16,092 bases of DNA from Candidatus Pelearchaeum sp. Its GTDB lineage: Archaea > Thermoproteota > Nitrososphaeria_A > Caldarchaeales > Caldarchaeaceae. Below the pieces are notes generated by a model, which worked only from the letters and a program-made list of their open reading frames with translations, was not told where the DNA came from and searched no databases. The position numbers and the translations under genes are program-made. Of this stretch, positions 1-6,191 are shown piece after piece. Positions within the stretch are counted from its first letter, which is position 1. Every line of letters begins with the position of its first letter. The stretch covers positions 1-16,092 of the forward strand of contig WAQC01000099.1 of assembly GCA_015520425.1 (NCBI GenBank), in the 5' to 3' direction.

Positions 1-804
1 GACCGAGAGGAAGACCGCGACCACCGAGAGCTTCGCGGCTCGCGGTATCCAGCGGTGGGGCCGCTTCGTCTCCTCCGCAGCCTGCGCTATGGACTCAATC
101 CCTATGAAGGAAGCCATGGCCAGCGTCAAGCCGTATAGAAAGTTGTTGGTGCTTATGTCAAGCCAGGGCAGGTAGCCCACCTCTGGCAGCCTTTCACTGC
201 TTCCGAATATCAAGACCTGCTCCAGCATACGGCTGGGCTCAAACGCCAGCGCATATCCTAGGAAGAGTATGATTCCCTGAACGAGTAGGCCGAAGAAGAC
301 GAGGAATGCTATGAAGCTGGCCGAGTATTTTATTCCTATATAATTTAGGAATATTAGTAGAGCAACCAGCAGCGCACCCACAACGCCTATGCTTGGGAAC
401 TCCACACCGAGCTGCGGTATCTCCAGCGACATGATGCTCAGAATTGGAAAGAGGAACTTGAGATAGCCAGCGGCTGCCACGGCGAAGAGGGATATGCAGA
501 GGATGTAGGAGAGCATTAGCGCCCATCCTGCTAGGAAGCCTGCTAGGCTGTTGGACGCGCGCATGGCATATACCTGCGAGCCTCCTGCGTAGGGGTATGT
601 GGGAGCCAGCTCCGCGTATGCCAGACCAACAGCGACATATACGAGGGCTGCTGTGAGGAATGCGATGGGAGCAGCGCCGCCTGCGTAGAGCGTTACTATT
701 CCGAGGGCTATGAAGATGTCGGCTCCAACATCGCCATACCCCATCGCGAATGAGCCAAACCACCCAACGTCCCGCTTAAGCTCCACATCCGAGGAGCGGT
801 GCAA
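1..804 (-). CDS. APC-family amino acid permease, C-terminus off window
   Basis: Reading the minus strand gives an uninterrupted frame of 268 codons that runs out of the left edge, so only the N-terminal part is present. It is very hydrophobic, with about six or seven membrane segments. Residues 10-30 (VGWFGSFAMGYGDVGADIF) match the glycine-rich TM1 of amino acid-polyamine-organocation permeases. TYPYAGGSQVYAMRA matches the TM2-TM3 region. The tail reads IGIESIAQAAEETKRPHRWIPRA, close to the usual E-x-x-NP-x-x-x-IPRA hallmark after TM6. Expected role: proton- or sodium-coupled uptake of an amino acid or amine; the substrate cannot be told. The start is uncertain. TTG at 804 has GGAGG 11 nt upstream; GTG at 786 would give an N-terminus more typical of the family (VELKRDVGWFG). 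It is the last gene seen downstream of the AsnRS-methyltransferase pair, but a TATA-like sequence near 859-866 suggests its own promoter. Confidence 0.88.
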   Translation of the reverse strand, partial: MHRSSDVELKRDVGWFGSFAMGYGDVGADIFIALGIVTLYAGGAAPIAFLTAALVYVAVGLAYAELAPTYPYAGGSQVYAMRASNSLAGFLAGWALMLSYILCISLFAVAAAGYLKFLFPILSIMSLEIPQLGVEFPSIGVVGALLVALLIFLNYIGIKYSASFIAFLVFFGLLVQGIILFLGYALAFEPSRMLEQVLIFGSSERLPEVGYLPWLDISTNNFLYGLTLAMASFIGIESIAQAAEETKRPHRWIPRAAKLSVVAVFLSV

Positions 805-815
805 CCCCTGCCTTG

Positions 816-835
816 CCTCCCCCTACAGGGGGTGG
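816..835 (-). promoter_or_regulatory. Hairpin containing the Shine-Dalgarno sequence of the permease gene
   Basis: On the minus strand the leader reads CCACCCCC-UGUA-GGGGGAGG: a 5-bp G/C stem closed by a tetraloop, extended by two more pairs past an A-A mismatch. The 3' arm contains the GGGGGAGG that would serve as ribosome binding site for the TTG start at 804. If transcription starts near 836, as the TATA-like sequence at 859-866 predicts, the hairpin forms the very 5' end of the mRNA and could limit translation. The structure is seen in the sequence; the regulatory role is inference. Confidence 0.4.
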
Positions 836-858
836 GGATGGCTCTACCAAACCAGCTA

Positions 859-870
859 ATTTATCTTTAA
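859..870 (-). promoter_or_regulatory. Probable TATA box for the APC permease
   Basis: The minus strand reads TTAAAGATAAATT just before the stop of the methyltransferase gene. This is an A/T-rich element in an otherwise G/C-rich gap. Its centre predicts transcription start near 836, about 32 nt before the TTG start at 804. Confidence 0.35.
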
Positions 871-1434
871 TCAAAATTTCGCCGAACACCGTCCCCTTAT
901 CTCTACGCATATAAGCCTTTCAAAAAACAGGTCAAGCTTTGATAACGTCTCCATTTCCAGCCCTTTTTCGGCTGCCTCAGCCTTTAATCGGTTAAAGTCG
1001 GCTAGGCTTGACGCTATCAGTATTATTCTGCATCCCTTAGCCATTATTTGAGCAGCCTCGGAGACGATTTCCAGCGCTATCTCCACGCCCGTTGGCCCTG
1101 CGTGTATCGTGGGGTCATGTATCTCAGGCTCTTCGGGCAGGTAGGGAGGGTTGGAGACGACTAGGCTGATTATGTTGTTCCTCCTTATGCATGAGAGGCC
1201 GCGGGCGTTGATTAGGTGCGTAGAGCCGTAAGAGTCTGTGAGCCTCTTCCTAGCTTCTAGGAGGGCCTCAAGCTGTATGTCCGTCCCTATGACTTCATCG
1301 GCGCGGCCTGCTATGCTCTCCAGCACAGCGCCCACGCCGCAGCCTACCTCAACGACAACCCCACTAACCTCAGTATGCTCCAGCGTCTTGATGAGGAGGA
1401 GCGTGTCCTCCGCTGGCGAGTATGGCTCGGTCAT
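871..1434 (-). CDS. HemK2/Mtq2-like class I SAM-dependent protein methyltransferase
   Basis: This 187-aa protein is a Rossmann-fold methyltransferase. Motif I is VVEVGCGVG (residues 27-35), the acidic end of strand 2 is GTD (50-52), and the catalytic NPPY is at 95-98. NPPY is the signature of HemK/PrmC and N6-adenine-type enzymes. N-terminal YSPAEDTLLL and NPPYLPEEP are typical of the short archaeal/eukaryotic HemK2 (Mtq2) family, which methylates the glutamine of the GGQ loop in class I release factor, in complex with Trm112. The reading frame extends upstream to 1470, but ATG at 1434 is preferred: it overlaps the AsnRS stop as ATGA and puts YSPAED at the usual N-terminal position. The overlap implies translational coupling with AsnRS, giving a compact translation operon. 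Release-factor specificity is by family resemblance only. Confidence 0.85.
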   Translation of the reverse strand: MTEPYSPAEDTLLLIKTLEHTEVSGVVVEVGCGVGAVLESIAGRADEVIGTDIQLEALLEARKRLTDSYGSTHLINARGLSCIRRNNIISLVVSNPPYLPEEPEIHDPTIHAGPTGVEIALEIVSEAAQIMAKGCRIILIASSLADFNRLKAEAAEKGLEMETLSKLDLFFERLICVEIRGRCSAKF

Positions 1435-2729
1435 GGGTAGAGGCGCGCCCGCGTCCTTGGGAAGAGGCATGCGCTCCTAACACTTCGCAACCCAAGAACC
1501 CACTGTAAAAGCCTCTCAACACCAAGTCCAAAACCGCTGTGGGGCACCGAACCATACTTACGCAGGTCCAGATACCACTTATACTCCTCTGGGTTCAGCC
1601 CCTCCTCCCTAATACGCTCCAGTAGCTGGTTATAGTCGTGTATGCGCTGGCCACCTCCCACTATCTCCCCATACCCCTGCGGCGCGAGCAGGTCGGCTGA
1701 GAGCGTAACCCGCCCATCATGCGGGTCTGGCATGTGGTAGAAAGCCTTAGCCTCCCTCGGATAGTGGGTTACGAAGAACGGCTTCTCAAACTGCTGCGTT
1801 AGTATCCGCTCCTCATCCGCCCCCAGGTCTGAGCCCCACTCCAGCGACACTCCCCGCGACTCCAACAGCTCCAGCGCCTCCGCGTATTTTATCCTCTCAA
1901 ACGGCGGCTCTACGGAAGAGAGGTTAAACGTCCTCCCTATTGTTCGGAACTCCTCCGCGCTCCTCTCCACGGCCTCTCTCACCGAGAAGCTGACAAGCCC
2001 TTCAACGACCTTCATCAAGTCCTCAAGCCCAGCATGGGCTAGCTCCGCCTCCACATGCCAGAACTCGGTCAGATGCCTCCTGGTCTTGCTCTTCTCAGCC
2101 CTGAAGCTGGGCTGTATGCTATACACCTTCTCCAGCCCGTATATCGCCGCCTCCTGGTAGAACTGTACGCTCTGCGTCAAGTACGCCTCGCGCCCAAAGT
2201 AGTCCACCTTGAAGAGCGTCGCACCTCCCTCTACTGCTGCGGTTATGAAGGTTGGGCAGTGTATCTCCACGAAGCCATGCTCCTCAAACCACCGCCGCGC
2301 TGCGTCAAGCAGCTTAGCCCTGACGCGCATTACCGCCGAGACCTTCGGGCTCCTCAGGTGAAGGTGCCTATGGTCGTGTAGGAAGCGCGCGCCCACTCCA
2401 GGCTTTATCGGGAACTCCTCAAGAGCATCGCCTATCACCTCAAGCTCGCGGCAGGCTATCTCAACCCCCCCAGGGGCGCGGGGGTCTTTGACAGCTTCTC
2501 CAACAACCCTGACGGCAGCCTCCCTACCCACGCGCACCGCGTTCTCATAAGCAGAGCCGCTCGCGACGCCCACCTTAACCGCGACCTGGATAACCCCAGT
2601 AGAGTCGCGCACATCCAGGAATACCAGCTTACCATGCAGCCGCTTATTCCTCACCCAGCCCAGCAGCTCAACCCGCGACCCCCCTGCCAGGCTGAACACA
2701 TCCCTGACGAAGAGCGTCTTCACCACCAA
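1431..2729 (-). CDS. asnS: Asparaginyl-tRNA synthetase (class IIb)
   Basis: This 432-aa protein charges tRNA-Asn with asparagine. An N-terminal OB-fold anticodon-binding domain (about 1-105, with VELLGWVRNKR and FLDVRD) is followed by the class II catalytic core. Motif 2 is FRAEKSKTRRHLTEFWHVEAE (from 209), motif 3 is GFGLGVERLL (399-408), and the end is FPRTRARLYP. Several stretches separate it from archaeal AspRS: the TEFWH motif, DLLAPQGYGEIVGGGQR, and YKWYLDLRKYGSVPHSGFG are AsnRS-type. The presence of the OB domain argues against the truncated AspRS-like asparagine synthetase (AS-AR). Start codons TTG 2729, GTG 2726 and GTG 2723 are all possible; the TATA box at 2755-2764 would put transcription start almost on them. 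It lies 47 nt after a tRNA-binding domain gene and overlaps the methyltransferase by four bases. Confidence 0.92.
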   Translation of the reverse strand: MVVKTLFVRDVFSLAGGSRVELLGWVRNKRLHGKLVFLDVRDSTGVIQVAVKVGVASGSAYENAVRVGREAAVRVVGEAVKDPRAPGGVEIACRELEVIGDALEEFPIKPGVGARFLHDHRHLHLRSPKVSAVMRVRAKLLDAARRWFEEHGFVEIHCPTFITAAVEGGATLFKVDYFGREAYLTQSVQFYQEAAIYGLEKVYSIQPSFRAEKSKTRRHLTEFWHVEAELAHAGLEDLMKVVEGLVSFSVREAVERSAEEFRTIGRTFNLSSVEPPFERIKYAEALELLESRGVSLEWGSDLGADEERILTQQFEKPFFVTHYPREAKAFYHMPDPHDGRVTLSADLLAPQGYGEIVGGGQRIHDYNQLLERIREEGLNPEEYKWYLDLRKYGSVPHSGFGLGVERLLQWVLGLRSVRSACLFPRTRARLYP

Positions 2730-2754
2730 GGCCCAAGCCTACTGCTACCCGCCG

Positions 2755-2764
2755 ATTATATTAA
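2755..2764 (-). promoter_or_regulatory. TATA box for asnS
   Basis: The minus strand reads TTAATATAAT in the 47-bp gap upstream of AsnRS. The centre lies 31-37 bp before the candidate start codons, so the message would be leaderless or nearly so. This suggests AsnRS can be transcribed apart from the upstream tRNA-binding domain gene. Confidence 0.55.
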
Positions 2765-2776
2765 GCGACCCATGGG

Positions 2777-3106
2777 TTAGTATATGGGAGAGCCCTCCCT
2801 CACATCCCTCTCAGGAACTAGGGGAGCTATGCTATCATCGCTCTCCACAGCGGCGAGGACCATGCACTCCGACACCTCCCCCCTAAGCTTCTTCGGCTCA
2901 AGGTTGGTGACGAACGCGTATTTCTTTCCTACGAAGTGCTCAGGCTCGTAGATGTGGCCAAGACCTGTGAGGGCTTGCATCTGCTTATCGCCGAAGTCCA
3001 CCCTTAGCTTGATTATCCTGTCAGTCCCCTTCACACGCTCCGCAGCAACAACCTTACCCACACGTATCTCAACGCGCTTGAACTCTCCTAACGTTATCCT
3101 GCTCAT
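2777..3106 (-). CDS. Stand-alone tRNA-binding domain protein (MetRS-beta/Trbp111-like)
   Basis: The 109-aa protein is a single EMAP-II/Trbp111-type OB fold, the domain that binds the elbow of tRNAs non-specifically. The N-terminal EFKRVEIRVGKVVAAERV (residues 8-25), QALTGLGHIYEPEHFVGKK in the middle and NLEPKKLRGEVSECMVLAA near the end match the C-terminal domain of bacterial MetRS and the separate archaeal 'MetRS beta' protein. The chosen ATG at 3106 has a weak GAAGGT upstream; a TTG at 3127 would add seven residues without any ribosome binding site. A TATA-like TTTAAG 33 bp upstream supports the ATG. Being immediately upstream of AsnRS, it may act in trans for that enzyme rather than, or as well as, for MetRS; this is inference from position. 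Confidence 0.85.
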   Translation of the reverse strand: MSRITLGEFKRVEIRVGKVVAAERVKGTDRIIKLRVDFGDKQMQALTGLGHIYEPEHFVGKKYAFVTNLEPKKLRGEVSECMVLAAVESDDSIAPLVPERDVREGSPIY

Positions 3107-3132
3107 GACCTTCGCAGATAAGGCCAAAGTGG

Positions 3133-3152
3133 TTGCTTAAAGGGTTAAGCAA
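3133..3152. promoter_or_regulatory. Perfect inverted repeat, candidate operator
   Basis: TTGCTTAA-AGGG-TTAAGCAA is a perfect 8-bp inverted repeat with a 4-bp centre. It sits in the divergent region between the tRNA-binding domain gene and the lysine-rich gene. Its left arm includes the CTTAAA that, read on the minus strand as TTTAAG, is the likely TATA box of the tRNA-binding domain/AsnRS cluster. A dimeric winged-helix regulator bound here would block the TATA-binding protein. No regulator is encoded nearby. Confidence 0.5.
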
Positions 3153-3186
3153 TATGCTATCGGGTAGGTTTGACGATAATTTTTCC

Positions 3187-3199
3187 GAAAATCTTTTAT
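3187..3199 (+). promoter_or_regulatory. BRE/TATA element of the lysine-rich protein gene
   Basis: CGAAAA followed by TCTTTTAT resembles an archaeal BRE-TATA pair. It predicts transcription start near 3222, leaving a 13-nt leader that contains GAGG ahead of the ATG at 3235. This also argues against translation from the ATG at 3217. Confidence 0.45.
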
Positions 3200-3234
3200 G
3201 TCTCCCACAATCAATTATGCACGAGGAAACGGAG

Positions 3235-3399
3235 ATGCCAGCAAAGAAGAGAAAGAAGGCAGCTAAGAAGTCAAGCAAGAAGGGAGCTAAAAAAAAGGGT
3301 GCTAAGAAAACAGCCAAGAAGAAGAAATCCGCGCGAAGAGCACGGGCGAGGGCTGCTGCGCCCTCACCCGCCGCGGCTGAAGAGACTGGGATGGGCTAG
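3235..3399 (+). CDS. Small lysine-rich, histone H1 tail-like protein
   Basis: This 54-residue protein has 17 Lys and 5 Arg, nearly all in residues 3-39, arranged as AKK/KKGA/KKTA repeats. An Arg-Ala stretch (RRARARAA) and an acidic, Ala/Pro-rich end (PSPAAAEETGMG) follow. There are no aromatic residues and no folded domain, so it is probably disordered. The composition is that of histone H1 C-terminal tails and bacterial H1-like or AlgP-type proteins, which bind DNA or RNA by charge. The ATG at 3235 is preferred because GAGG lies 9 nt upstream and the promoter fits; ATG 3217 would add MHEETE. It is a single-gene unit with a likely terminator after it. Nucleoid binding is inferred from composition alone; a ribosome- or RNA-associated role is equally possible. 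Confidence 0.7.
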   Translation: MPAKKRKKAAKKSSKKGAKKKGAKKTAKKKKSARRARARAAAPSPAAAEETGMG

Positions 3400-3433
3400 C
3401 CCCACACGCCACACCATCCCAGAAACCCTTCCC

Positions 3434-3446
3434 CCCTTTCTTTTTC
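3434..3446 (+). terminator. Pyrimidine/T-rich terminator
   Basis: CCCTTTCTTTTTCT follows the lysine-rich gene by about 35 nt and ends just before the convergent membrane-protein gene. T-rich runs on the coding strand without a hairpin are typical archaeal terminators. Confidence 0.45.
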
Positions 3447-3450
3447 TGGC

Positions 3451-4017
3451 CTAGTAGTCCCATATCCTCCTTCTCTCTATAGGCTTCTCCTGTATTCTCG
3501 GCCTAGTGGCTTTCTGGTAGAGGGACGTTGTTGTGGCTGAGAGGATTGTGGGTATGATGTAGATTGAGAAGAAGTCCAGGGGTGTTGAGACGAGTATCCT
3601 GCTCACGACCATGTCTAGGTAGCTGCCCCAGGGTATAGCGGCGCCCGTGCTTGGGAGGACCAGCAGCGCTAGGCCCAGCCATAGTATGTATGTTAGGCTT
3701 GCTAGAGCAAGTGAGGCGGTGGCCGCCTCGCTCCCGTCTCTGCTCATCAGGCCTATAGCCACGCCAGCGGCGGCCCACGCGATTAGGGGGGCTATTCCGA
3801 GGGCCAGCTCCTCCCCGCCTATCGGCATGAGCACCTTAGCGCCTGCTGCTGATGAGAGGGGTGAGAGCATCGGTGCTAGTGCGTTGAAGAGCGTAGCTAG
3901 CACGCGCATTTGGTCTGAGGGGGCTACCATGCCAGCGGTCTGTGTTCCCAGCGTGGCTATAGCCCCCGCCAGCGTGAGTATGGAGAACCCGAAGATGACG
4001 GGGCGTATCCTCGCCAT
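3451..4017 (-). CDS. Hypothetical membrane protein, four predicted TM segments
   Basis: I do not recognise this 188-aa protein. It has an N-terminal membrane segment (about 7-29), then a loop of about 40 residues, two adjacent segments (about 72-92 and 97-122), another at about 148-167, and a charged cytoplasmic tail ending PIERRRIWDY. The start RIRP followed by a hydrophobic run gives an N-in orientation. No catalytic or binding motif is visible. It lies 88 nt downstream of the DNA ligase gene on the same strand, separated by two inverted repeats, so it may or may not share that transcript. Codon use and base composition match the neighbours. Confidence 0.7.
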   Translation of the reverse strand: MARIRPVIFGFSILTLAGAIATLGTQTAGMVAPSDQMRVLATLFNALAPMLSPLSSAAGAKVLMPIGGEELALGIAPLIAWAAAGVAIGLMSRDGSEAATASLALASLTYILWLGLALLVLPSTGAAIPWGSYLDMVVSRILVSTPLDFFSIYIIPTILSATTTSLYQKATRPRIQEKPIERRRIWDY

Positions 4018-4043
4018 GGCCCCAGCGATGGCCTATCCTCTAA

Positions 4044-4083
4044 TAACCGTTTGGTTAGCCAGCGCGTGGAGGAATTCCACGCG
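4044..4083. repeat. Two inverted repeats in the ligase/membrane-protein gap
   Basis: TAACC-GTTT-GGTTA occupies 4044-4057 and CGCGTGGA-GGAAT-TCCACGCG occupies 4063-4083. The second is a perfect 8-bp stem with a 5-nt loop. Read on the minus strand both follow the ligase stop codon. They could protect the ligase mRNA 3' end, mark a processing site, or attenuate transcription into the membrane-protein gene. No T-run follows, so an ordinary terminator is not supported. Confidence 0.5.
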
Positions 4084-4105
4084 TAGTATGCTGGGATTCC
4101 CCACG

Positions 4106-5695
4106 CTATTCCTCCAGCCTCCCCTTCTTCTCAAACTGCTTCTCATACAGTAGCTTGAGGCGCTGGAGGGTATCCACCTCGCTGGGAGGCTTATCGTCGC
4201 GTATCCTCGTTATGCGGGCGAAGCGTAGGGCGTAGCCGCTCCTATAGTGGGGGCTTCGCTGTATCTCGTTGTAGGCAACCTCAACCACTATCTCAGGCCT
4301 GACGACCACGCCCCACTCGGTATCTGCGAGCTTAATCTCCTGAAGCCTCCTGGTCATCTCCTCAAACTCCCTGTCGGTAAGCCCCTTGAAGGTCTTCCCC
4401 ACCATCTCAAAGTTCCCCGTCTCCTCATCAAGCACTGCGAGGTGGTAGTTGCTGAGCCAGCCTTGTCTTCTGCCATGCCCCCACTCAGCGGCGATAATAA
4501 CCACATCCAGCCTCTCGGCTGGCTTTATCTTGAGCCAGTGCCCACCCCTCCTGCCTGGGGTGTATGCGCTCCGCGGGTCTTTGGCGATGAGCCCCTCATG
4601 CCCCTGCTCCAACACGCGCTCCATGAAGCGCTCAGCCTCCTCTGCGCTGTCCGTGATTAGCTGCTCAGCTAGGAGCGAGCCGTCTTCCACGACACTCTCC
4701 AACAGGCGGCGGCGCTCCATGTAGGGCTTGTCAATAACCGTGCCGCCCTCAAGGTATAGGATGTCAAAGACCTTGAGCAGTAGGGGTATCTGATTTACCG
4801 CCTCCTCCACATCCCTCTCCCTGCCTAGCCTCCGCATAGTCTCTTGGAATGGAAGCGCCTTGCCTGCTTGGTCTATCGCTACCACCTCAGCGTCAAGCAC
4901 CGCCTCAGAAGCCTTTACAGCCTTCTTGACCACATCAACCACGTCTGGCAGACTGGGGGTAACATCGGAGAGGCGGCGCGTGTAGAGCCTGACAACGTCT
5001 CCCTGCTTGTGTATCTGCAACCTCACGCCATCAAACTTCGGCTCAAACGCTGTCCTGCCGCCATGCTCCCTTATCGCGTCCTGGGCAGTCTCGCTCATCT
5101 CTGCCAGCATCGGTCTGACGGGGCTGAAGAGCCTCATGCCCGCTGTGGTTAGCCTGCCCTCAACGGCCAGCTTGGCCAGCTCGCCTATATCACCTATCAC
5201 CATGTCAAGCCTCCTAACCCGTTCAGCGTCAAGCCCAGAGAGCTGAGCTATCGCGTCAAGCATCAAGCCTGCGCTGACGCCGTGCCGCATCTCGCCGAAG
5301 AGCATCCTGATGAACCACTTCCGCTCAACCTCGCTCATCCGCGAGAGGAGAGCCTCTATGATGGCTTTCTTGCGGGTCCGCGAGCCTTCCCCGCTTGCTT
5401 GTGCTGCTGACTTGAGGGATGACCAGAGCTCCGCGAGCGTTAGGGGTGTTTCAACTAGCGGCCTTGTTATGCCCGCGTCCAGCACGTCGCGCACAGCCGC
5501 CCAGCCCACGTTGAGCGGCGTCTTCCCCTTCTCCTCCGTAGCCCTACCCACGAGCATGTAAGCAGCTATCTTCGCTTCATCAGGCGAGAGCGTCCTGAGA
5601 TATGACGCTACTAGCTGTATCTTCTGGTTCCGCCCTGACGTCTTTTCCAGCTTCTCGCAGAGCTCTACGAAGGCGGCATAATGCGCGCCGCTCAT
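4106..5695 (-). CDS. lig: ATP-dependent DNA ligase
   Basis: The 529-aa protein joins nicks in DNA using ATP, acting on Okazaki fragments and in repair. The order is an N-terminal helical DNA-binding domain (1-190), the adenylation domain and a C-terminal OB fold. Motif I is FEPKFDGVR with the adenylated lysine at 220. Motif III is LKVFDILYL (307-315), motif IV EGLIAKD (367-373) and motif V WLKIKP (387-392). The end, RFARITRIRDDKPPSEVDTL, is characteristic of archaeal DNA ligase I. At 529 residues it is on the short side for archaeal enzymes, which are commonly 550-600. Its ATG overlaps the stop of the small heat-shock gene as ATGA, so translation is probably coupled. The nucleotide preference (ATP only, or also ADP/NAD as in some archaeal ligases) cannot be read off. 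Confidence 0.96.
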   Translation of the reverse strand: MSGAHYAAFVELCEKLEKTSGRNQKIQLVASYLRTLSPDEAKIAAYMLVGRATEEKGKTPLNVGWAAVRDVLDAGITRPLVETPLTLAELWSSLKSAAQASGEGSRTRKKAIIEALLSRMSEVERKWFIRMLFGEMRHGVSAGLMLDAIAQLSGLDAERVRRLDMVIGDIGELAKLAVEGRLTTAGMRLFSPVRPMLAEMSETAQDAIREHGGRTAFEPKFDGVRLQIHKQGDVVRLYTRRLSDVTPSLPDVVDVVKKAVKASEAVLDAEVVAIDQAGKALPFQETMRRLGRERDVEEAVNQIPLLLKVFDILYLEGGTVIDKPYMERRRLLESVVEDGSLLAEQLITDSAEEAERFMERVLEQGHEGLIAKDPRSAYTPGRRGGHWLKIKPAERLDVVIIAAEWGHGRRQGWLSNYHLAVLDEETGNFEMVGKTFKGLTDREFEEMTRRLQEIKLADTEWGVVVRPEIVVEVAYNEIQRSPHYRSGYALRFARITRIRDDKPPSEVDTLQRLKLLYEKQFEKKGRLEE

Positions 5696-6120
5696 TCTAT
5701 CTTAACCCTAGTGCCGCTGGGCTGGGCCAGTTTAAGCCTTAGGTAGAGAACACCATCAGCATATTTCGCCTGTATATCGCTGGTATCCACGCTGTGTGGG
5801 AGGTCTATCCTCCTCCTAAACCCGCCGTCGCGATAGCGCGACATGCCGCGCATCTCTGGGAACGGCGGGTCGCTGTACCGCGCCTCCACCTCAACCTCCC
5901 TACCCTCCACCGTCAGGGAGATATTATCCCGACCACAGCCAGGGAGCTCCACGAGTAGGTAGATGTACCCGTTCTCCACGCGTATCTCCGTTATTGGCCG
6001 CCTATAGCCGCCGTATATTGTGGGCGGCACAACGGAGAGCGAGGCTTCAACGGCCTCGCGTATCTTCTCGGCGAGCTCCCTAGCTATCCTGCTCACATCC
6101 TCGCTAAAGCCCCTAGACAT
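5692..6120 (-). CDS. Small heat-shock protein, Hsp20/alpha-crystallin family
   Basis: The 142-aa protein is an ATP-independent holdase chaperone that forms oligomers. The N-terminal helical arm (1-40) is followed by an alpha-crystallin domain (about 42-133). Visible strands are YIYLLVELPGCGRDNISLTVEGREVEVEA and the hallmark RRRIDLPHSVDTSDIQAKYADGVLYLRLKL. The C-terminus ends TRVKIE, with V-x-I close to the I-x-I anchor used in oligomer assembly. The start at 6120 is clear: GGAGGTG lies 8 nt upstream; the frame extends further but reads through the promoter. It heads an ATGA-overlapping pair with DNA ligase. The leader and promoter carry features that could give heat control. Confidence 0.93.
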   Translation of the reverse strand: MSRGFSEDVSRIARELAEKIREAVEASLSVVPPTIYGGYRRPITEIRVENGYIYLLVELPGCGRDNISLTVEGREVEVEARYSDPPFPEMRGMSRYRDGGFRRRIDLPHSVDTSDIQAKYADGVLYLRLKLAQPSGTRVKIE

Positions 6121-6128
6121 TATGGAGG

Positions 6129-6135
6129 CACCTCC
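6129..6135 (-). promoter_or_regulatory. Strong Shine-Dalgarno of the Hsp20 gene inside a short palindrome
   Basis: GGAGGTG on the minus strand lies 8 nt before the ATG at 6120. With the following bases it forms GGAG-GTGC-CTCC, a 4-bp stem and tetraloop that covers the ribosome binding site. Such a weak hairpin would open at higher temperature. The SD is well supported; the thermosensor idea is speculative. Confidence 0.55.
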
Positions 6136-6158
6136 AACTCTTCCATCATCCCTTCTGC

Positions 6159-6191
6159 CTAAAGAGTTTAGCCCGAAGCTATCAATAAATA
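6159..6191 (-). promoter_or_regulatory. Hsp20-lig promoter with an inverted repeat at the predicted start
   Basis: The minus strand reads CTATTTATTG (about 6183-6192), a TATA box that predicts transcription start near 6162. That point falls in CTAAA-GAG-TTTAG (6159-6171), a perfect 5+5 bp inverted repeat. A repressor bound at the start site is how archaeal heat-shock regulators such as Phr work, but no such protein is encoded here and the site is not a recognised consensus. Confidence 0.45.

Noticed and set aside
239..763. 174-codon open frame on the minus strand
   Set aside because: It is a shadow of the permease, which reads continuously in another minus-strand frame as a clean hydrophobic APC protein; the 174-aa product is Arg/Ser/His-rich with no sense.
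1435..1470. 12-residue N-terminal extension of the methyltransferase
   Set aside because: It comes from the 3' end of AsnRS in another frame; the ATGA overlap start at 1434 aligns with HemK2 proteins.
1431..2729. AspRS or AspRS-like asparagine synthetase (AS-AR) instead of AsnRS
   Set aside because: The OB-fold anticodon domain is present, and the motif 2 and motif 3 neighbourhoods are of AsnRS type.
3133..3234. N-terminal extension of the lysine-rich protein
   Set aside because: It would be translated through the palindrome and the TATA element; the promoter and GAGG support the start at 3235.
6138..6149. ATGATGG on the minus strand as a possible C box of a second sRNA
   Set aside because: No D, D' or C' boxes follow at suitable spacing before the Hsp20 start.
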